Notes: a model not told the origin generated them from the sequence alone. 58,070 bases of DNA from Nitrobium sp046350935 (GCA_046350935.1 JAXLZK010000026.1:1-58070); one strand, 5' to 3'. Shown: positions 25,237-35,430, counted from the first letter of the stretch. Numbers and translations: made by a program.

Positions 25237-26019
25237 TCACGACTTTTTCCATTTCTTCTTCACCGCCAGGCGCTTCAGCTTCGAGATATGGTCCGTTATG
25301 TCGATCTCCTTCGGGCAGGCCTCCACGCAGTTGTAAATGGAGTGGCACCGCCAGACGCCCTGGACCTGCGCCACCTTCTCGATCCTCTCGTCAGTGGCCC
25401 GGTCCCGCGTGTCGCCGATGAAGCGGTATGCCTTGAGCAGGGCGGCGGGACCGAGGTACTCCTTGTCCGCCCAGTAGCTGGGGCAGGAGGAGGTGCAGCA
25501 CCCGCACATGATGCAGGTGATGGATTGGAGGATCTTGTGCTGGTCTTCCGGGCTCTGGAGCCTCTCCCGCTCCGGAGGGGGCTCGTTGTTGATCAGGTAC
25601 GGAAGGACCAGCCGGTTCTTCCCGAAGAAGAGGTCCATGTCCACCACAAGGTCCTTGATGACAGGAAAAGCGGGAAGGGGCTCCACAACGACGACCCCCC
25701 TGCTCCCGTCCGCCGCGGCCCTTTCGGCAGCCCCCCGGTGCCCGCAGGAGGGAGAGGAAGGGGCGAGCAGCGGCACATCCTTGATAAGGGTCTGGCACGC
25801 GAGGGCGTTCCTGCCGTTTATTTTCATGGCGCAGGAGCCGCAGACGCCGTGGAGACAGGAACGGCGGAAGGTGAGACTGCCGTCCAGGGTGTCCTTGATC
25901 CGGATCAGGCCGTCGAGGACCCTTTCCGTGGGACTCATCTCGACGCAGAACTCCTCCCACCGCGGCCCCGCGTCCTTCTCCGGGTCGAACCTCTTTATCC
26001 GATACCGATAGCTTTCCAT
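25237..26019 (-). CDS. sdhB: Succinate dehydrogenase/fumarate reductase iron-sulfur subunit SdhB
   Basis: 260 residues from ATG 26019. The 2Fe-2S domain has SCLHGVCGSC and then ACQTLIKD. The C-terminal domain has CIMCGCCTSSCPSY and VEACPKEIDITDHI for the 4Fe-4S and 3Fe-4S clusters. It carries electrons from FAD in SdhA to quinone. Odd feature: after the last 2Fe-2S Cys there is an insertion of roughly 20 residues (APSSPSCGHRGAAERAAADG) before the usual LPAFPVIKDLVVDM. The gene begins one base after the sdhA stop codon. Confidence 0.93.
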   Translation of the reverse strand: MESYRYRIKRFDPEKDAGPRWEEFCVEMSPTERVLDGLIRIKDTLDGSLTFRRSCLHGVCGSCAMKINGRNALACQTLIKDVPLLAPSSPSCGHRGAAERAAADGSRGVVVVEPLPAFPVIKDLVVDMDLFFGKNRLVLPYLINNEPPPERERLQSPEDQHKILQSITCIMCGCCTSSCPSYWADKEYLGPAALLKAYRFIGDTRDRATDERIEKVAQVQGVWRCHSIYNCVEACPKEIDITDHISKLKRLAVKKKWKKS

Positions 26020-26020
26020 G

Positions 26021-27745
26021 TCAGTACTTCCTCTCCACCGGCTGAAACCGGGTGATGGTGACCGGCTTGAACCGGAACTCGAGGCCCCCTTCCCTCCTGA
26101 AGGCGAAAGTGTGTTTGAGCCACTGCTCGTCGTCCCTCTTCGGGTAGTCCTCCCGGGAGTGGCCGCCGCGGCTCTCCCTCCGCTGGAGGGCCGACCCCGC
26201 AATCACCTCTCCGAGGGAAACGAGATGCCGGAGCTCTATCGCCTCCAGGAGCTCCGTGTTGAAGACCCTGCCCTTGTCCCTGATCCCCACGCGCTCCGCC
26301 CGCTCCCTGCACTCCTGCAGCTCCCGGGTGAGAAGGGAGAGGTCCCCCTCGTTCCTGAAGACAGAACACCTGTCCATCATCAGCTCCTGGAGCGTGTCGC
26401 GCACCGCCCCCGTCTGCTCGCCCCCCGGGCTGTTCAGGAGGGAGTCGATCTCGCCGCGCACCCGGTCCGGAGCGCTCTTCGGGATTTCCATACTCTCCGC
26501 CTTTTTTATATGCCGCCCCATCGCCATCCCGGCCCGCCTCCCGAACACCACAGTGTCGAGCAGGGAATTGCAGCCGAGCCGGTTCGCCCCGTGCACCGAG
26601 ACGCAGGCGCATTCGCCCGCCGCATAGAGCCCCCCGACGACGGCGCCCTTTTCATCCCCGAGGACCCTGCCGTCCACATCGGTGGGGATGCCGCCCATGG
26701 CGTAGTGGGCGGTGGGCAGGACGGGAATCGGGTATTCAGACGGGTCGATGCCCAGATAGATCTTGCAGAAGGTCGAAATCTCCGGCAGTCGCTCGTCGAT
26801 GATCCCCCTGTCCACGCGGGTGAGGTCGAGGAGCACATAGTCCTCTCCGGCGATCCCCCTCCCTTCCCGTATCTCGGTCATGATGGCCCGCGAGACCATG
26901 TCGCGCGGCGCAAGGTCCTTGATGGTCGGGGCGTAGCGCTCCATGAAACGCTCTCCCCCCGCATTGACCAGAATGCCCCCTTCGCCCCGCGCCCCTTCGG
27001 TGATGAGGATGCCGAGGCCCTTCAGCCCGGTGGGGTGGAACTGGAAGAACTCCATGTCTTCGAGGGGCAGTCCCTGCCTGAAAAGGATGCTCAGACAATC
27101 CCCGGTGCTTGCGAGGGCGTTGGAAGTGGTTCTGAACACCCGGCCGTACCCGCCCGAGGCGACCAGGGTCGCTTTTGCGTTGAAGACATGCAGCTCGCCG
27201 GTCCGCACATGGACAGCGACGGCCCCCCTGCAGGTCCCGTCTTCGATAACGATGTCGAGCACATGGAACTCGGGGAACACTTTGACTCCCTGCAGCTCGC
27301 TCTGCTCGGAAAGGGCGAAGAGGATGGCATGGCCCGTTCTGTCCGCCGAATAGCACGCCCTGCGCACCGGTGCGGCGCCGAAATCGCGGGTATGCCCCCC
27401 GAAGCGGCGCTGGGCGATCTTGCCCTCCGGGGTCCGGGAAAAGGGGACCCCCAGATGCTCCAACTCCACGATGGTGCGGATGGCGTCCTCGCACATCACC
27501 TCGATCACGTCCTGGTCCCCGAGAAAATCGCTGCCCTTGACCGTGTCGTAGAAGTGCCATTCCGGAGAGTCGGGCTCCTCGTTGCCGAGGGCCGCGCCGA
27601 TGCCGCCCTGGGCAGCCCCTGAATGGGAGCGGGTGGGGTAGAGCTTGGTAAGCACCGCGACCGAGCCGTGCCGGGACGCCTCGATGGCGGCCCGCAGCCC
27701 TGCGAGACCGGAGCCGATGATAAGAGAATCGAAATGGTGGATCAT
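26021..27745 (-). CDS. sdhA: Succinate dehydrogenase/fumarate reductase flavoprotein SdhA
   Basis: 574 residues, the usual length. FAD-binding Rossmann motif IIGSGLAGLRAAIEAS is at residue 9. The segment TRSHSGAAQGGIGAALGN holds the His that binds FAD covalently. Substrate-site signatures include FFQFHPTG, TEGARGEGG, HYAMGGI and ANRLGCNSLLD. It interconverts succinate and fumarate on the cytoplasmic side of the inner membrane. It is the first gene of a four-gene minus-strand operon. Direction in vivo (oxidation or fumarate reduction) cannot be told from sequence. Confidence 0.96.
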   Translation of the reverse strand: MIHHFDSLIIGSGLAGLRAAIEASRHGSVAVLTKLYPTRSHSGAAQGGIGAALGNEEPDSPEWHFYDTVKGSDFLGDQDVIEVMCEDAIRTIVELEHLGVPFSRTPEGKIAQRRFGGHTRDFGAAPVRRACYSADRTGHAILFALSEQSELQGVKVFPEFHVLDIVIEDGTCRGAVAVHVRTGELHVFNAKATLVASGGYGRVFRTTSNALASTGDCLSILFRQGLPLEDMEFFQFHPTGLKGLGILITEGARGEGGILVNAGGERFMERYAPTIKDLAPRDMVSRAIMTEIREGRGIAGEDYVLLDLTRVDRGIIDERLPEISTFCKIYLGIDPSEYPIPVLPTAHYAMGGIPTDVDGRVLGDEKGAVVGGLYAAGECACVSVHGANRLGCNSLLDTVVFGRRAGMAMGRHIKKAESMEIPKSAPDRVRGEIDSLLNSPGGEQTGAVRDTLQELMMDRCSVFRNEGDLSLLTRELQECRERAERVGIRDKGRVFNTELLEAIELRHLVSLGEVIAGSALQRRESRGGHSREDYPKRDDEQWLKHTFAFRREGGLEFRFKPVTITRFQPVERKY

Positions 27746-27977
27746 ACCCGTTCAGCCTCACGCAAAAAAAAAACAGGATGCTCCATAATCGCATAGATTC
27801 CCGGAAAAAATCCATAGGAACGCGGGGGCAGGGGAGAACCACCCTGCTGAAAAAACAGCGCTTCTTTCAGTAGAATGAGGATACGGAGGGGGGGCTGCTC
27901 ACCCCGGCGGCGGAGGGGGGCGAGGAAAATCTGTCACAAGCCTCCGGGCATCGTCAATGGAAAGCGACGTGTTCGGC

Positions 27978-28451
27978 AGGGCAATCGCATCAAAATATCT
28001 ACTCAGTTGCTATCCCCTTGGGATTGCTTCGCTCCGCTCGCAATGACAGCAAGGAAGGGGAAGACAATGACAGAGGGAGAGGGGGGCGCAATGAGAGAGG
28101 GAAAAGACTCGCAATGACAGAGAAACGATTTCTCTTTAGAGCGTCTAACAAAATGGACAATAGCGGCTCATGGAGTAAGTCCTTCTTCTGTCATTCCCGC
28201 AAGCGGAGCTGAGCCTGTCCCCGCTTGTCGGGGATCGCGGGAATCCTTCCAGGGAATGATTCCGGACCGATCCCGGACCGGGCCGGGACAAGAGCCGGAA
28301 TGACAAATTCCCTTATACGTTCATTTTGTTAGACGCTCTTAGTCTTCCTCTCACCCTTTCCTTCTGCCTGTCTTTGTCATTGCGAAGGGTCGTACCCTGA
28401 AGCAATCTTGTTGTTTTCCCTTACATTGCTCTTTAGATGCGTTTGCCCTGG
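27978..28451. mobile_element. Nested miniature transposon (element B, copy 2, carrying element A)
   Basis: Same structure as 9100-9492: it begins AGGGCAATCGCATC and ends with GATGCGTTTGCCCTGG. The 10-bp direct repeat CGTGTTCGGC (27968-27977 and 28452-28461) is a different target duplication from copy 1. Element A sits at the identical internal point. An extra stretch with several AATGA-type repeats (about 28043-28117) expands the left arm. Confidence 0.75.
28138..28339. mobile_element. MITE-like element A, copy 2
   Basis: The 21-bp terminal inverted repeats match copy 1 with one mismatch in the left arm. There is no coding capacity. Confidence 0.7.
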
Positions 28452-28557
28452 CGTGTTCGGCCTGATGCATTCCTCATCCCTCAAGGGGATTGTCGAAGCA
28501 AAAATTGTACTCACACCGGATATCTCTATTTTGCCTCGACAAAACAGTAAAAAATAC

Positions 28558-28563
28558 TTGACA
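28558..28563 (+). promoter_or_regulatory. Possible -35 element
   Basis: TTGACA at 28558-28563 lies in an AT-rich stretch about 310 bp before the pseudogene start at 28876; no convincing -10 follows. The rest of 28462-28875 holds no gene that I can support. Confidence 0.25.
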
Positions 28564-28875
28564 TGCAAAATCATGTCTGTTTTACTACTGTACGATTGTA
28601 CGAGAAAAGCGCTATAGAATTCACAGGGCATCTACTGGTAGGGTGGCGCAATAGTGAGATGGTGTACCGAGGAACTGCAGCAGCGTTGTTGAGAGCGGCA
28701 AAGGAAGTTCAAGCGGATAAAGAGCTATAGAAAGATACCGAAGCTGCTTGTTGCCTTGCAACAGCAAGGATGTCGACAGAAAGGAGGTCGCTGCACAAGA
28801 TAATGGCTGAGCCGCTCTTGCCTCAGGAACAACATCTTTCTCGTCCAACTTGCCCGTTGGAAAGGAGATACGATC

Positions 28876-30115
28876 GTGAAACGTACCGTGCACTACTCCG
28901 ACATCATTTTTAAAGCCTTTACGCTCCTCGTCTTTTCTACCATGGTCCTCATTCCCTTCGCACCCGTCCTCGCTGAAGCCTTTGTAGTGGAAACGGCTGA
29001 TGAGCGAGCCATTCCCGATGGGTGGCAATTGACTTTGCAAATCATTGATCCTGAATTCGACAACGTATATTTCAGAGCACTCTGGCAGAGGCATCAAACA
29101 ATTTATGGATCAGCAAGCTTGACCAGGTGACCGGCAAGTTTGAGGCAGGCTCGACCTATCAGTTAGCCACCGGCTTGGCTCCGGTCGACGCGGACAATGC
29201 CAACGGCCCCGAGTGGGTGTACTCAAGCAGCGGTGTCGTTTCAATCATCTATACCGTGCCTGATGCTACCTACGGATATCGACTCAAAGTCGCCAAGGAA
29301 GTAAATGCCGGCGGAGCAGCTAACGCCGCCGGCTGGACACTATATTACGTGCCTAATGCCGCAGGAGGACGCTGTGCCCTCGGAACCTACCCGGAGAACA
29401 CGGGGCCCTCAAGAATCCTCTACCAAAAGCTCACCGACGGAGTTGTCAAAGTATACTGGCGCAACTCTCTATTATAATGAGCAGGAGGAAACTGAATTGA
29501 GTGCTGAGGCGAGCCAGGCGCATTTCAGTTTTTGACGGCACTCAAATTGCGCTGGCGCAGGTCCCAGATCTGACTGATCCTAATGTTTTCCTGAATGCGT
29601 GGCAAGCACAGCAAGAAACCCCATGATCTATGACATAAACGCCGGCTCCAAGACGTGCGTGAAACAAACAGCAGTAAGGGCAGGCTTTCCCGGATTCTCG
29701 ATCTCGACGGAGACGCAGATAAGGAAACGATGCTTTACCCTTGAATATGGATATCGGACAATTGAAGTGTACCAAAAACAAACGGATGGGTCTTGGCTGA
29801 GCATAAAGAGAATACAAGCACAGGCTCCGGAACGGTTCATCTCTTCCCTGAACCCTTTTTAAAGGGAATGATGACAAATGGTATGTAGTCTATGCGACCC
29901 TGTCAGTAGCGGCAAGTGATTTTTACACTGATCCGACCGCAACCGGAAGTATCTGGATTGCCTCTCTCCGATGACTCACTGAATGATAAAGTAACACCGG
30001 CTGCGCCAGCAAGCGTTCGAGCCCGAAGCCCTGATACTGCCGAATGGGAAGACCGGCATCTATTACACCTTACAGCCTCTATGATGAGGAGTGCTGGTGG
30101 AGTATACTGAACAGG
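28876..30115 (+). pseudogene. Frameshifted gene for an exported protein of unknown function
   Basis: GGAAAGGAG precedes ATG 28876. The start encodes a clear signal peptide (about 1-33, ending VLAEA). Near 29100 the frame breaks; continuing in another frame gives NLWISKLDQVTGKFEAGSTY, which joins naturally to the next open stretch to 29477. Further shifts near 29470-29600 and beyond lead through pieces such as GFSISTETQIRKRCFTLEYG and FISSLNPF. The pieces together look like one secreted protein of about 400 residues broken by several indels. No family recognised. Decay is more likely than sequencing error because nearby genes are intact. Confidence 0.6.
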
Positions 30116-30189
30116 GTACGCTTAGAATGACACGAATTATTTTACCCTAGCCAGAGGAGGAGGAAACCATCCGGAGTACGGAAAGAGGG

Positions 30190-30223
30190 GAGTCGGGACC
30201 GGTACAGTATCCGGTCCCGACTC
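30190..30223. terminator. Bidirectional terminator hairpin
   Basis: A 13-bp perfect stem (30190-30202 with 30211-30223) has an 8-nt loop; CTTTATAAAA follows on the plus strand. It sits between two convergent decayed genes. Confidence 0.8.
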
Positions 30224-30229
30224 CTTTAT

Positions 30230-31508
30230 AAAAACAACCCTGAACCTTTGCTTCCCTCTTCAGCGGCTCCCTCCATACTTCACGGTGAGTAGTCGTAGTA
30301 GGAGGTTCAGTACTCCATCCGGTAACATACACACCGCCATACGGACCGATGGCCATGGCAGTGGCGGCGATCTCATCCCCCATTTGCTGCCGGGCTGCTG
30401 TACCGTGTCACTCGTCGTTCATTGCCGTTGGGGTCATAGACAATGGTGGCATAGTCCCAGCGTGTCCGGTTCCAGTACTCACCGTCACATAGATGGTGCC
30501 GGACGGACCGACCGCCGGCACATGATCCAAATTTGGTGCCGGACGGGCTACCCAGACCGCCATTGGGGTCATAGGCGATAGTGGCGTAGTCAGTGGCTGT
30601 CCCGCTTCCTTACTATACCGTCACATTATTCCCCGGGCCGTTGTACCGGGCTACCCAGAGCTCATTGCCACTGGGGTCATAGGCAACCGTGGCGTAGTCC
30701 AAGCCTGTTCCGCTTCCATAACTATACCCCGTCACATAGACATTTCCCGAGTGAATCGGTCGCCAGGCAATGGCACGATCTTCCCCATTTCCCGGGCCGT
30801 TGTACCGCACCACCCAAAGCTCATTGCCGCTTGGTCGTAGGCGACCGTGGTATAGTCATCGCCTGTCCCGCTTCCAGCACTCCATCCCGTCACATAGATG
30901 TGCCGGACGGACCGATAGCCAGGGCTTGGGCAAAATCACATCATTTCCCCCGGGCCGTTGTACCGCACCACCCAAAGCTCATTGCCGCTTGAGTCGTAGG
31001 CGACCGTGGCGTAGTCAGCGGTCCTCTCGCTTCCACTACTATATCCCGTCACATAGATGGTGCCGGACGGGCCGACCGCCAGGGCAACGGCAGAATCACC
31101 CCAATTTCCCGGGCCGTTGTACCGAGCCACCCAAAGCTCATTACCGTTTGCGTCATAGGCAACCGTGGCGTAGTCAGTATTTGTCTCACTTCCCTTACTT
31201 TCTCCCGTCACATAGACGTTCCCCAAGGAGTCGGTAGCTATGGCTGAGGGATCGTCTTCCCCATTTGCCGGTCCGCTGTACCGTGCCACCCACAGTCGTT
31301 TGAGATTCCGATCATAGGCGACCGTGGCGTAGTCACAGTTGGTTTGGCTTTGACAACTTTGCCCCGTCACATACACGTTTCCGGACGGGCCGACCGCTAT
31401 GGCACGGGCAAAATCACTCCCGCCGCTGTTGTACCGTGCGACTTCAGCCCCGACAGAAAGAGGATCACACAGCACCAGCAGTACCGAAAAGACCCACGCT
31501 CTTTTCAT
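30230..31508 (-). pseudogene. Decayed SBBP-type beta-propeller protein
   Basis: ATG 31508 with GGCGGAGGTG upstream opens a signal peptide (MKRAWVFSVLLVLCDPLSVG). It is followed by repeats of about 50 residues with the pattern AVGPSGNVYVTG...DYATVAYD...LWVARYNGPG, as in SBBP/beta-propeller surface proteins. Three full repeats read in one frame down to about 30936. The same repeat then continues in other frames (30613-30813 and 30147-30383) after single-base shifts. About six repeats in total are visible. The repeat itself is clear; the gene is broken by several indels. Confidence 0.75.
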
Positions 31509-31927
31509 CGTTTCACCTCCGCCCGACAAAGATAGTTTCCTCTCACGCATAAGTAGCAATAAGCATGCCGAATTATGAACTATTTACATTTCAATGAGTT
31601 CTGATAAATGATCTTGATGGACAGAGATAAGTGTTAAATTATCCGACACATCGAGGCTTTAGTATCCCCTTTAGAGGGCACAAGGGGTCTTTTCCGAGGG
31701 GCAGCACCTCCCGGCCGCCTCGGAAAGAACCCTCTGAATTTCTGCTACCACCAGCAGAAGGGAGTACTGTAAGTAGTTGTGTTATATATTTATTGTGTAA
31801 GGACCACAAAAAAGCAAGAAGGAGAAGTGCAACAGCAAACCGTCTGATCAAACAGGACGGAAGGGGTCGTGCAATAGCGTAAAATTTTTCGACATTCCTA
31901 TAAATTCCTCCCACAGAAAACATATTT

Positions 31928-32106
31928 AGAGCGTCTAACAAAATGAAGTGGTACTCTGAAGCATTGTCATTCCCGCAAGCGGAGCGGAGCCTGTCCCCGC
32001 CTGTCGGGGATCACGGGAATCCTTCTTACAGCAGGAAAAGATTCCGGACGAGCCGGAATGACGGACAAACGGGCCGGAATGACAAACTCATTCTGTTAGA
32101 CGCTCT
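31928..32106. mobile_element. MITE-like element A, copy 3 (not nested)
   Basis: AGAGCGTCTAACAAAATGAA at the left end and TTCTGTTAGACGCTCT at the right end enclose a shorter version of the same palindromic interior. It stands outside element B, which shows A can insert alone. 31509-31927 and 32107-32351 contain no gene that I can support. Confidence 0.65.
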
Positions 32107-32351
32107 TAGTATTGTTCCGCCTCAGACGGAAAGGGACTTGCGTGCTTTTTGCGCAGTTTCTCTTCACGCTGCTCAATGCGCTGTTGTTCCTTGCACCGGG
32201 AACCTGGTCGTCCTTCCTGAATGCCGCCGCCGCGCAAAAACTGCTTCTGCCAGGCATAAAGACCGTTGGCTGCAGTTGGTAGTGGTCGCAGAGGTCCGAG
32301 ACCGCAACTCCTCGACCAAGTGCCTCTTGAGGATCAGTACCTTCTCCTCGC

Positions 32352-32556
32352 AGGGCAAACGCATCTAAAGAGCAATGTAAAGGGAAAACAACAGATTGCT
32401 TCAGGGTACGACCCTTCGCAATGACGGACATTGCGAGCCACTAACCCCTTGAAACGCCAGGGGTTCTTTTTCAAATGACCCTGCGTGTCATTAGGAGCGG
32501 AGCAAAGCAATCTCAAAGGGATAGCTAATGAGTAGATATTTCGATGCGATTGCCCT
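32352..32556. mobile_element. Element B, copy 3, inverted and without element A
   Basis: AGGGCAAACGCATC starts it and GATGCGATTGCCCT ends it; the two arms match those of copies 1 and 2 in reverse order. The internal segment is different and lacks element A. The flanks (CTCCTCGC and CTCCATCGC) may be an eroded target duplication. Confidence 0.6.
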
Positions 32557-32636
32557 ACTCCATCGCCTCCTCTCCATTGACAATTCGACGCATGTATGGT
32601 GTTATACAAACACTTTCTGAAGGGAGGCGCGGAAAA

Positions 32637-33686
32637 GTGGTACGTTTTCTTATCGGTCTGTACGTGGCGGCGTTTGTGTCCACCCTTGCGGGCTGCGGAG
32701 GGGGCGGCGGCGAGGGGAGCGGCTCCGGGAGCACGGGGGCGTCGTCCACGATCAGCGGGCAGGTGCAGGCGAGCTGGATCAACGGCGTGAAGGTCTGCGT
32801 GAAAGAGACGCTGGGAACCCAGGAGGAGAACTGCGCCGTCAGCAGCGGGCAGGGCACCTTCACCCTGGGCAGCGCGGAGGGAAAAGAGCTCTCGCTGCTG
32901 ATCGGCGGGGTGGAGGTCGGGACGGTCCCCGGAAACCAGGTTGCCGAGGGAATGACCATCACCCCTGCGGTTCTGTCCGGCGGGGACACCCTGAAGGAAG
33001 TAAAGATAAAAGCCGTCTTTCACCAGTCCGTCACGCCCGTCTCGGGGTCCGGGGATTCCGCGGTCTACGATCTGAGCTCCCTGAGCGAAGCGGACATCAA
33101 CGCCCTCGACCTCGCGAACTATCTGAACGGGAGCACCTCGGGACTGCTCGTCGCCGGGAAAGAGATCGACTACATGAAGGAGCTGCGGTTGGTGGTCAAT
33201 ACTCCCGCCGCCAGCGACTTCACCTGCACGGCCGCGGCCGCCACCGGGAACGGAGCGTCCTGCACCCTGCCGACCCTCGCGTTCTCCTGCACCGCGACCG
33301 TCGAGACCTCCACCGACGAGGACAGCGGGCTCGTGGTCGTCACCGGCCGGTATGCGGCATGCACGACCAACTGGTCGCGCTCTTCCGAGGCATCCCCTTA
33401 CAACCTGCTGACCACTCCCGTGTCCCTGTCCTACTCCGTCCTCGGAATCACCCCCTCCTCCGCCTCTTCAACACTGAATACGGAAGCCGACTTCTGGGAT
33501 AGCGCTACCGCGTCGTGGGGCGTCATCTACCGGAGCGACACCCTTTCTCCCGATCAGGACAGGAGCGACAGGATCTATTTCGGGGAAGCCGGAAGCGTCG
33601 AGATAAAGGCCCAGGTCCCCGAGATGGTGGGGGGCGACTGCACCACGCCCGCGGCGGTCGTCTGCAGCGGGACTTTCAGTCAGTAG
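32637..33686 (+). CDS. Lipoprotein of unknown function
   Basis: About 349 residues from GTG 32637 (AGGGAGG 9 nt upstream). A frame start at 32544 would begin inside element B and precede the signal. Lipobox STLAGC is followed by a Gly/Ser-rich linker (about 21-40). Next comes a beta domain with paired cysteines (VKVCVKETLG, ENCAVSSG), reminiscent of carboxypeptidase-like surface modules, then a Ser/Thr-rich region with several Cys pairs (FTCTAAAATGNGASC, SCTATVET). Probably anchored in the outer membrane. I do not recognise a specific family. Confidence 0.75.
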   Translation: MVRFLIGLYVAAFVSTLAGCGGGGGEGSGSGSTGASSTISGQVQASWINGVKVCVKETLGTQEENCAVSSGQGTFTLGSAEGKELSLLIGGVEVGTVPGNQVAEGMTITPAVLSGGDTLKEVKIKAVFHQSVTPVSGSGDSAVYDLSSLSEADINALDLANYLNGSTSGLLVAGKEIDYMKELRLVVNTPAASDFTCTAAAATGNGASCTLPTLAFSCTATVETSTDEDSGLVVVTGRYAACTTNWSRSSEASPYNLLTTPVSLSYSVLGITPSSASSTLNTEADFWDSATASWGVIYRSDTLSPDQDRSDRIYFGEAGSVEIKAQVPEMVGGDCTTPAAVVCSGTFSQ

Positions 33687-33702
33687 GAGAGGCGGGAGTT
33701 AC

Positions 33703-34320
33703 TCAGCGGAAAGGCTCCTCCAGCTTGGCGAGGGCCTCGGCGGCAATGGTCCCGACCTTCTTGACCAGGACGGCATCGTTCTCGTAGAGCCAGGTTTCCC
33801 GTGCATCGCCGAGGAGCGCGCGTATTCTCTCCCGGCCCTGCCCGATGCCGAGCTCGCCGAGTGCCCAGACGGCCTGCCCGACGATGCAGACATTCTTCGA
33901 CTCCAGGGCACTCACCAGATCGGGCACCCAGTCCCTGACTTTCTCCATGTCCACCTGTCCGATCCTGCAGACCGCCCACAGGTATCCCTGGCAGGTGCAC
34001 TCGTCCCGCTGGAACTTCCGCAGCCGCAGGGAGATCCTGCCCCGCAGCCCGGGGATGTTCCTCGCGATCTCCCCCATGGCCTCGGCAATACCCCAGCAGC
34101 TCATGGTATCGTCGAAGGCCTCGAAGATGCGCCGCCACTTCCGGGAGACCCGGTCGGGCATGATCCGCGCGAGCTCGCCGAGGGCCTTTGCCGCGACAAA
34201 GCGCTGCTCCATATCCTCGTCGTACAGGGAAGAAATGATCCCGTTTATCTTCCGGGGGTCCTGTATCGCCTCCTGCACCAGGGCGTCCCTTCCCAAAAGA
34301 CCGGTCCCCTTCTCCGCCAT
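33703..34320 (-). CDS. HEAT-repeat protein (DVU0298-like)
   Basis: 205 residues, all helical, made of about five HEAT/PBS-type repeats (EQRFVAAKALGELARIMPDR; SCWGIAEAMGEIARNIPG; CIVGQAVWALGELGIGQG). It contains CTCQGYLWAVCRIG. Similar proteins, annotated as DVU0298 family as I recall, occur in sulfate reducers and relatives. HEAT arrays bind proteins. It lies 102 bp downstream of a dehydrogenase gene that itself follows a radical SAM maturase. Function unknown. Confidence 0.75.
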   Translation of the reverse strand: MAEKGTGLLGRDALVQEAIQDPRKINGIISSLYDEDMEQRFVAAKALGELARIMPDRVSRKWRRIFEAFDDTMSCWGIAEAMGEIARNIPGLRGRISLRLRKFQRDECTCQGYLWAVCRIGQVDMEKVRDWVPDLVSALESKNVCIVGQAVWALGELGIGQGRERIRALLGDARETWLYENDAVLVKKVGTIAAEALAKLEEPFR

Positions 34321-34422
34321 GACGCATCACCTCCCGGTGAGAGCAACAGTTCCGCTTCTTCGATACTACACCATCACCTGCTTCTTTTCTAGTCCGGGAG
34401 GCTCCCCCAGGAGGGAAGAAAA

Positions 34423-35430
34423 TCACCCCTCTCCCCTGATCACGTTCTGGGGAGTCCCGGCAAGGAAAGCGAGGATGTTGTGGACCGTCGTTTCGAGGAT
34501 CCTCTCCAGGGCCTCCTGGCTGTAAAAGGCGATATGGGGGGTGAAGACGACGTTGTCCCTGCTCAGGAGGATATGGTCCTTTACGATTTTGCCCAGGGAT
34601 TCCAGCTTCCCCGTGTCGTAGAGGAGCTGCTTCTCCTCCTTGATGAGCTCCTCGCCCTCCAGCACGTCGAGCCCGGCCCCCGCAAGGATCTTCTTGTCGA
34701 GCGCTTCGAGAAGGGCCTCCGTCTCGACCACGCTCCCCCGCGCGGTGTTGATGAGAATCGCTCCCTTCTTGATCGCGTGGATGTTCCCCTTGTTGATCAG
34801 GTGGTGGGTGTTTTTGTTATACGGCACATGCAGGGTGATGATATCCGATCTGCCCAGCACTTCCTCGAAGCTGCCGTAGCAGAAGCCCAGGGCCTCCGAA
34901 ATGACCTTGTTCGGGTGGGTGTCGTATACCAGGACATCCATGGCAAAGCCCTTGGCGATCCTGATGACGTTCAGTCCGATTCCCCCGGCCCCCACCACTC
35001 CCAGGGTCCTCCCCTTCAGATCGAACCCCTTCAGCCCCTCGATGGAGAAGTCGTAGCGTAGACTTTTTACATACGCCTTATGGATATTGCGGGAGAGCGC
35101 CAGGATCAAGGCGAAGGTGTGCTCCGCCACCGTGTTCTCCCCGTAAAAGGGCACCGTCGCCACGGTGATGCTCCTCCTCCGGCACTCCTGCATGTCGATA
35201 TGGTCGAAGCCGGTCGAGCGGGTCGCCACCAGCTTCAGCCGGGACATGGCCCGGAGGACCGCTGCGTTCACCTTCGAATAGATGAAGACCGAAAGGATCT
35301 CTGCGTCCTTTCCCTTCGGCACGCTCCCGTTGTCGAGGGGGCCGGCAAAGAAGTCGAGGGTATGGCTCCGCAGCTTCTTCCTGAGGTATTTCTTCTCCCA
35401 CTCCCTGATCTCGAAAAAGGCGATTCTCAT
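34423..35430 (-). CDS. D-isomer-specific 2-hydroxyacid dehydrogenase (D-lactate dehydrogenase-like)
   Basis: 335 residues. The NAD-binding motif GVVGAGGIGLNVIRIAKG is near residue 145 and is followed by acidic YDTHPNK, which favours NAD over NADP. Catalytic residues appear in NTARGSVV (Arg), GLDVLEGE (Glu) and TPHIAFYS (His). The YGENTVAEHTFALILALSRN segment is typical of the LdhA/VanH branch. It should reduce pyruvate or another 2-oxoacid to the D-hydroxyacid in the cytoplasm. It starts 48 bp after the maturase stop on the same strand, so a role in modifying the peptide product is conceivable but unproven. Confidence 0.87.
   Translation of the reverse strand: MRIAFFEIREWEKKYLRKKLRSHTLDFFAGPLDNGSVPKGKDAEILSVFIYSKVNAAVLRAMSRLKLVATRSTGFDHIDMQECRRRSITVATVPFYGENTVAEHTFALILALSRNIHKAYVKSLRYDFSIEGLKGFDLKGRTLGVVGAGGIGLNVIRIAKGFAMDVLVYDTHPNKVISEALGFCYGSFEEVLGRSDIITLHVPYNKNTHHLINKGNIHAIKKGAILINTARGSVVETEALLEALDKKILAGAGLDVLEGEELIKEEKQLLYDTGKLESLGKIVKDHILLSRDNVVFTPHIAFYSQEALERILETTVHNILAFLAGTPQNVIRGEG

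Noticed and set aside
27978..28451. Full insertion sequence with transposase
   Set aside because: No open frame of transposase length lies within any copy; the elements are non-autonomous.
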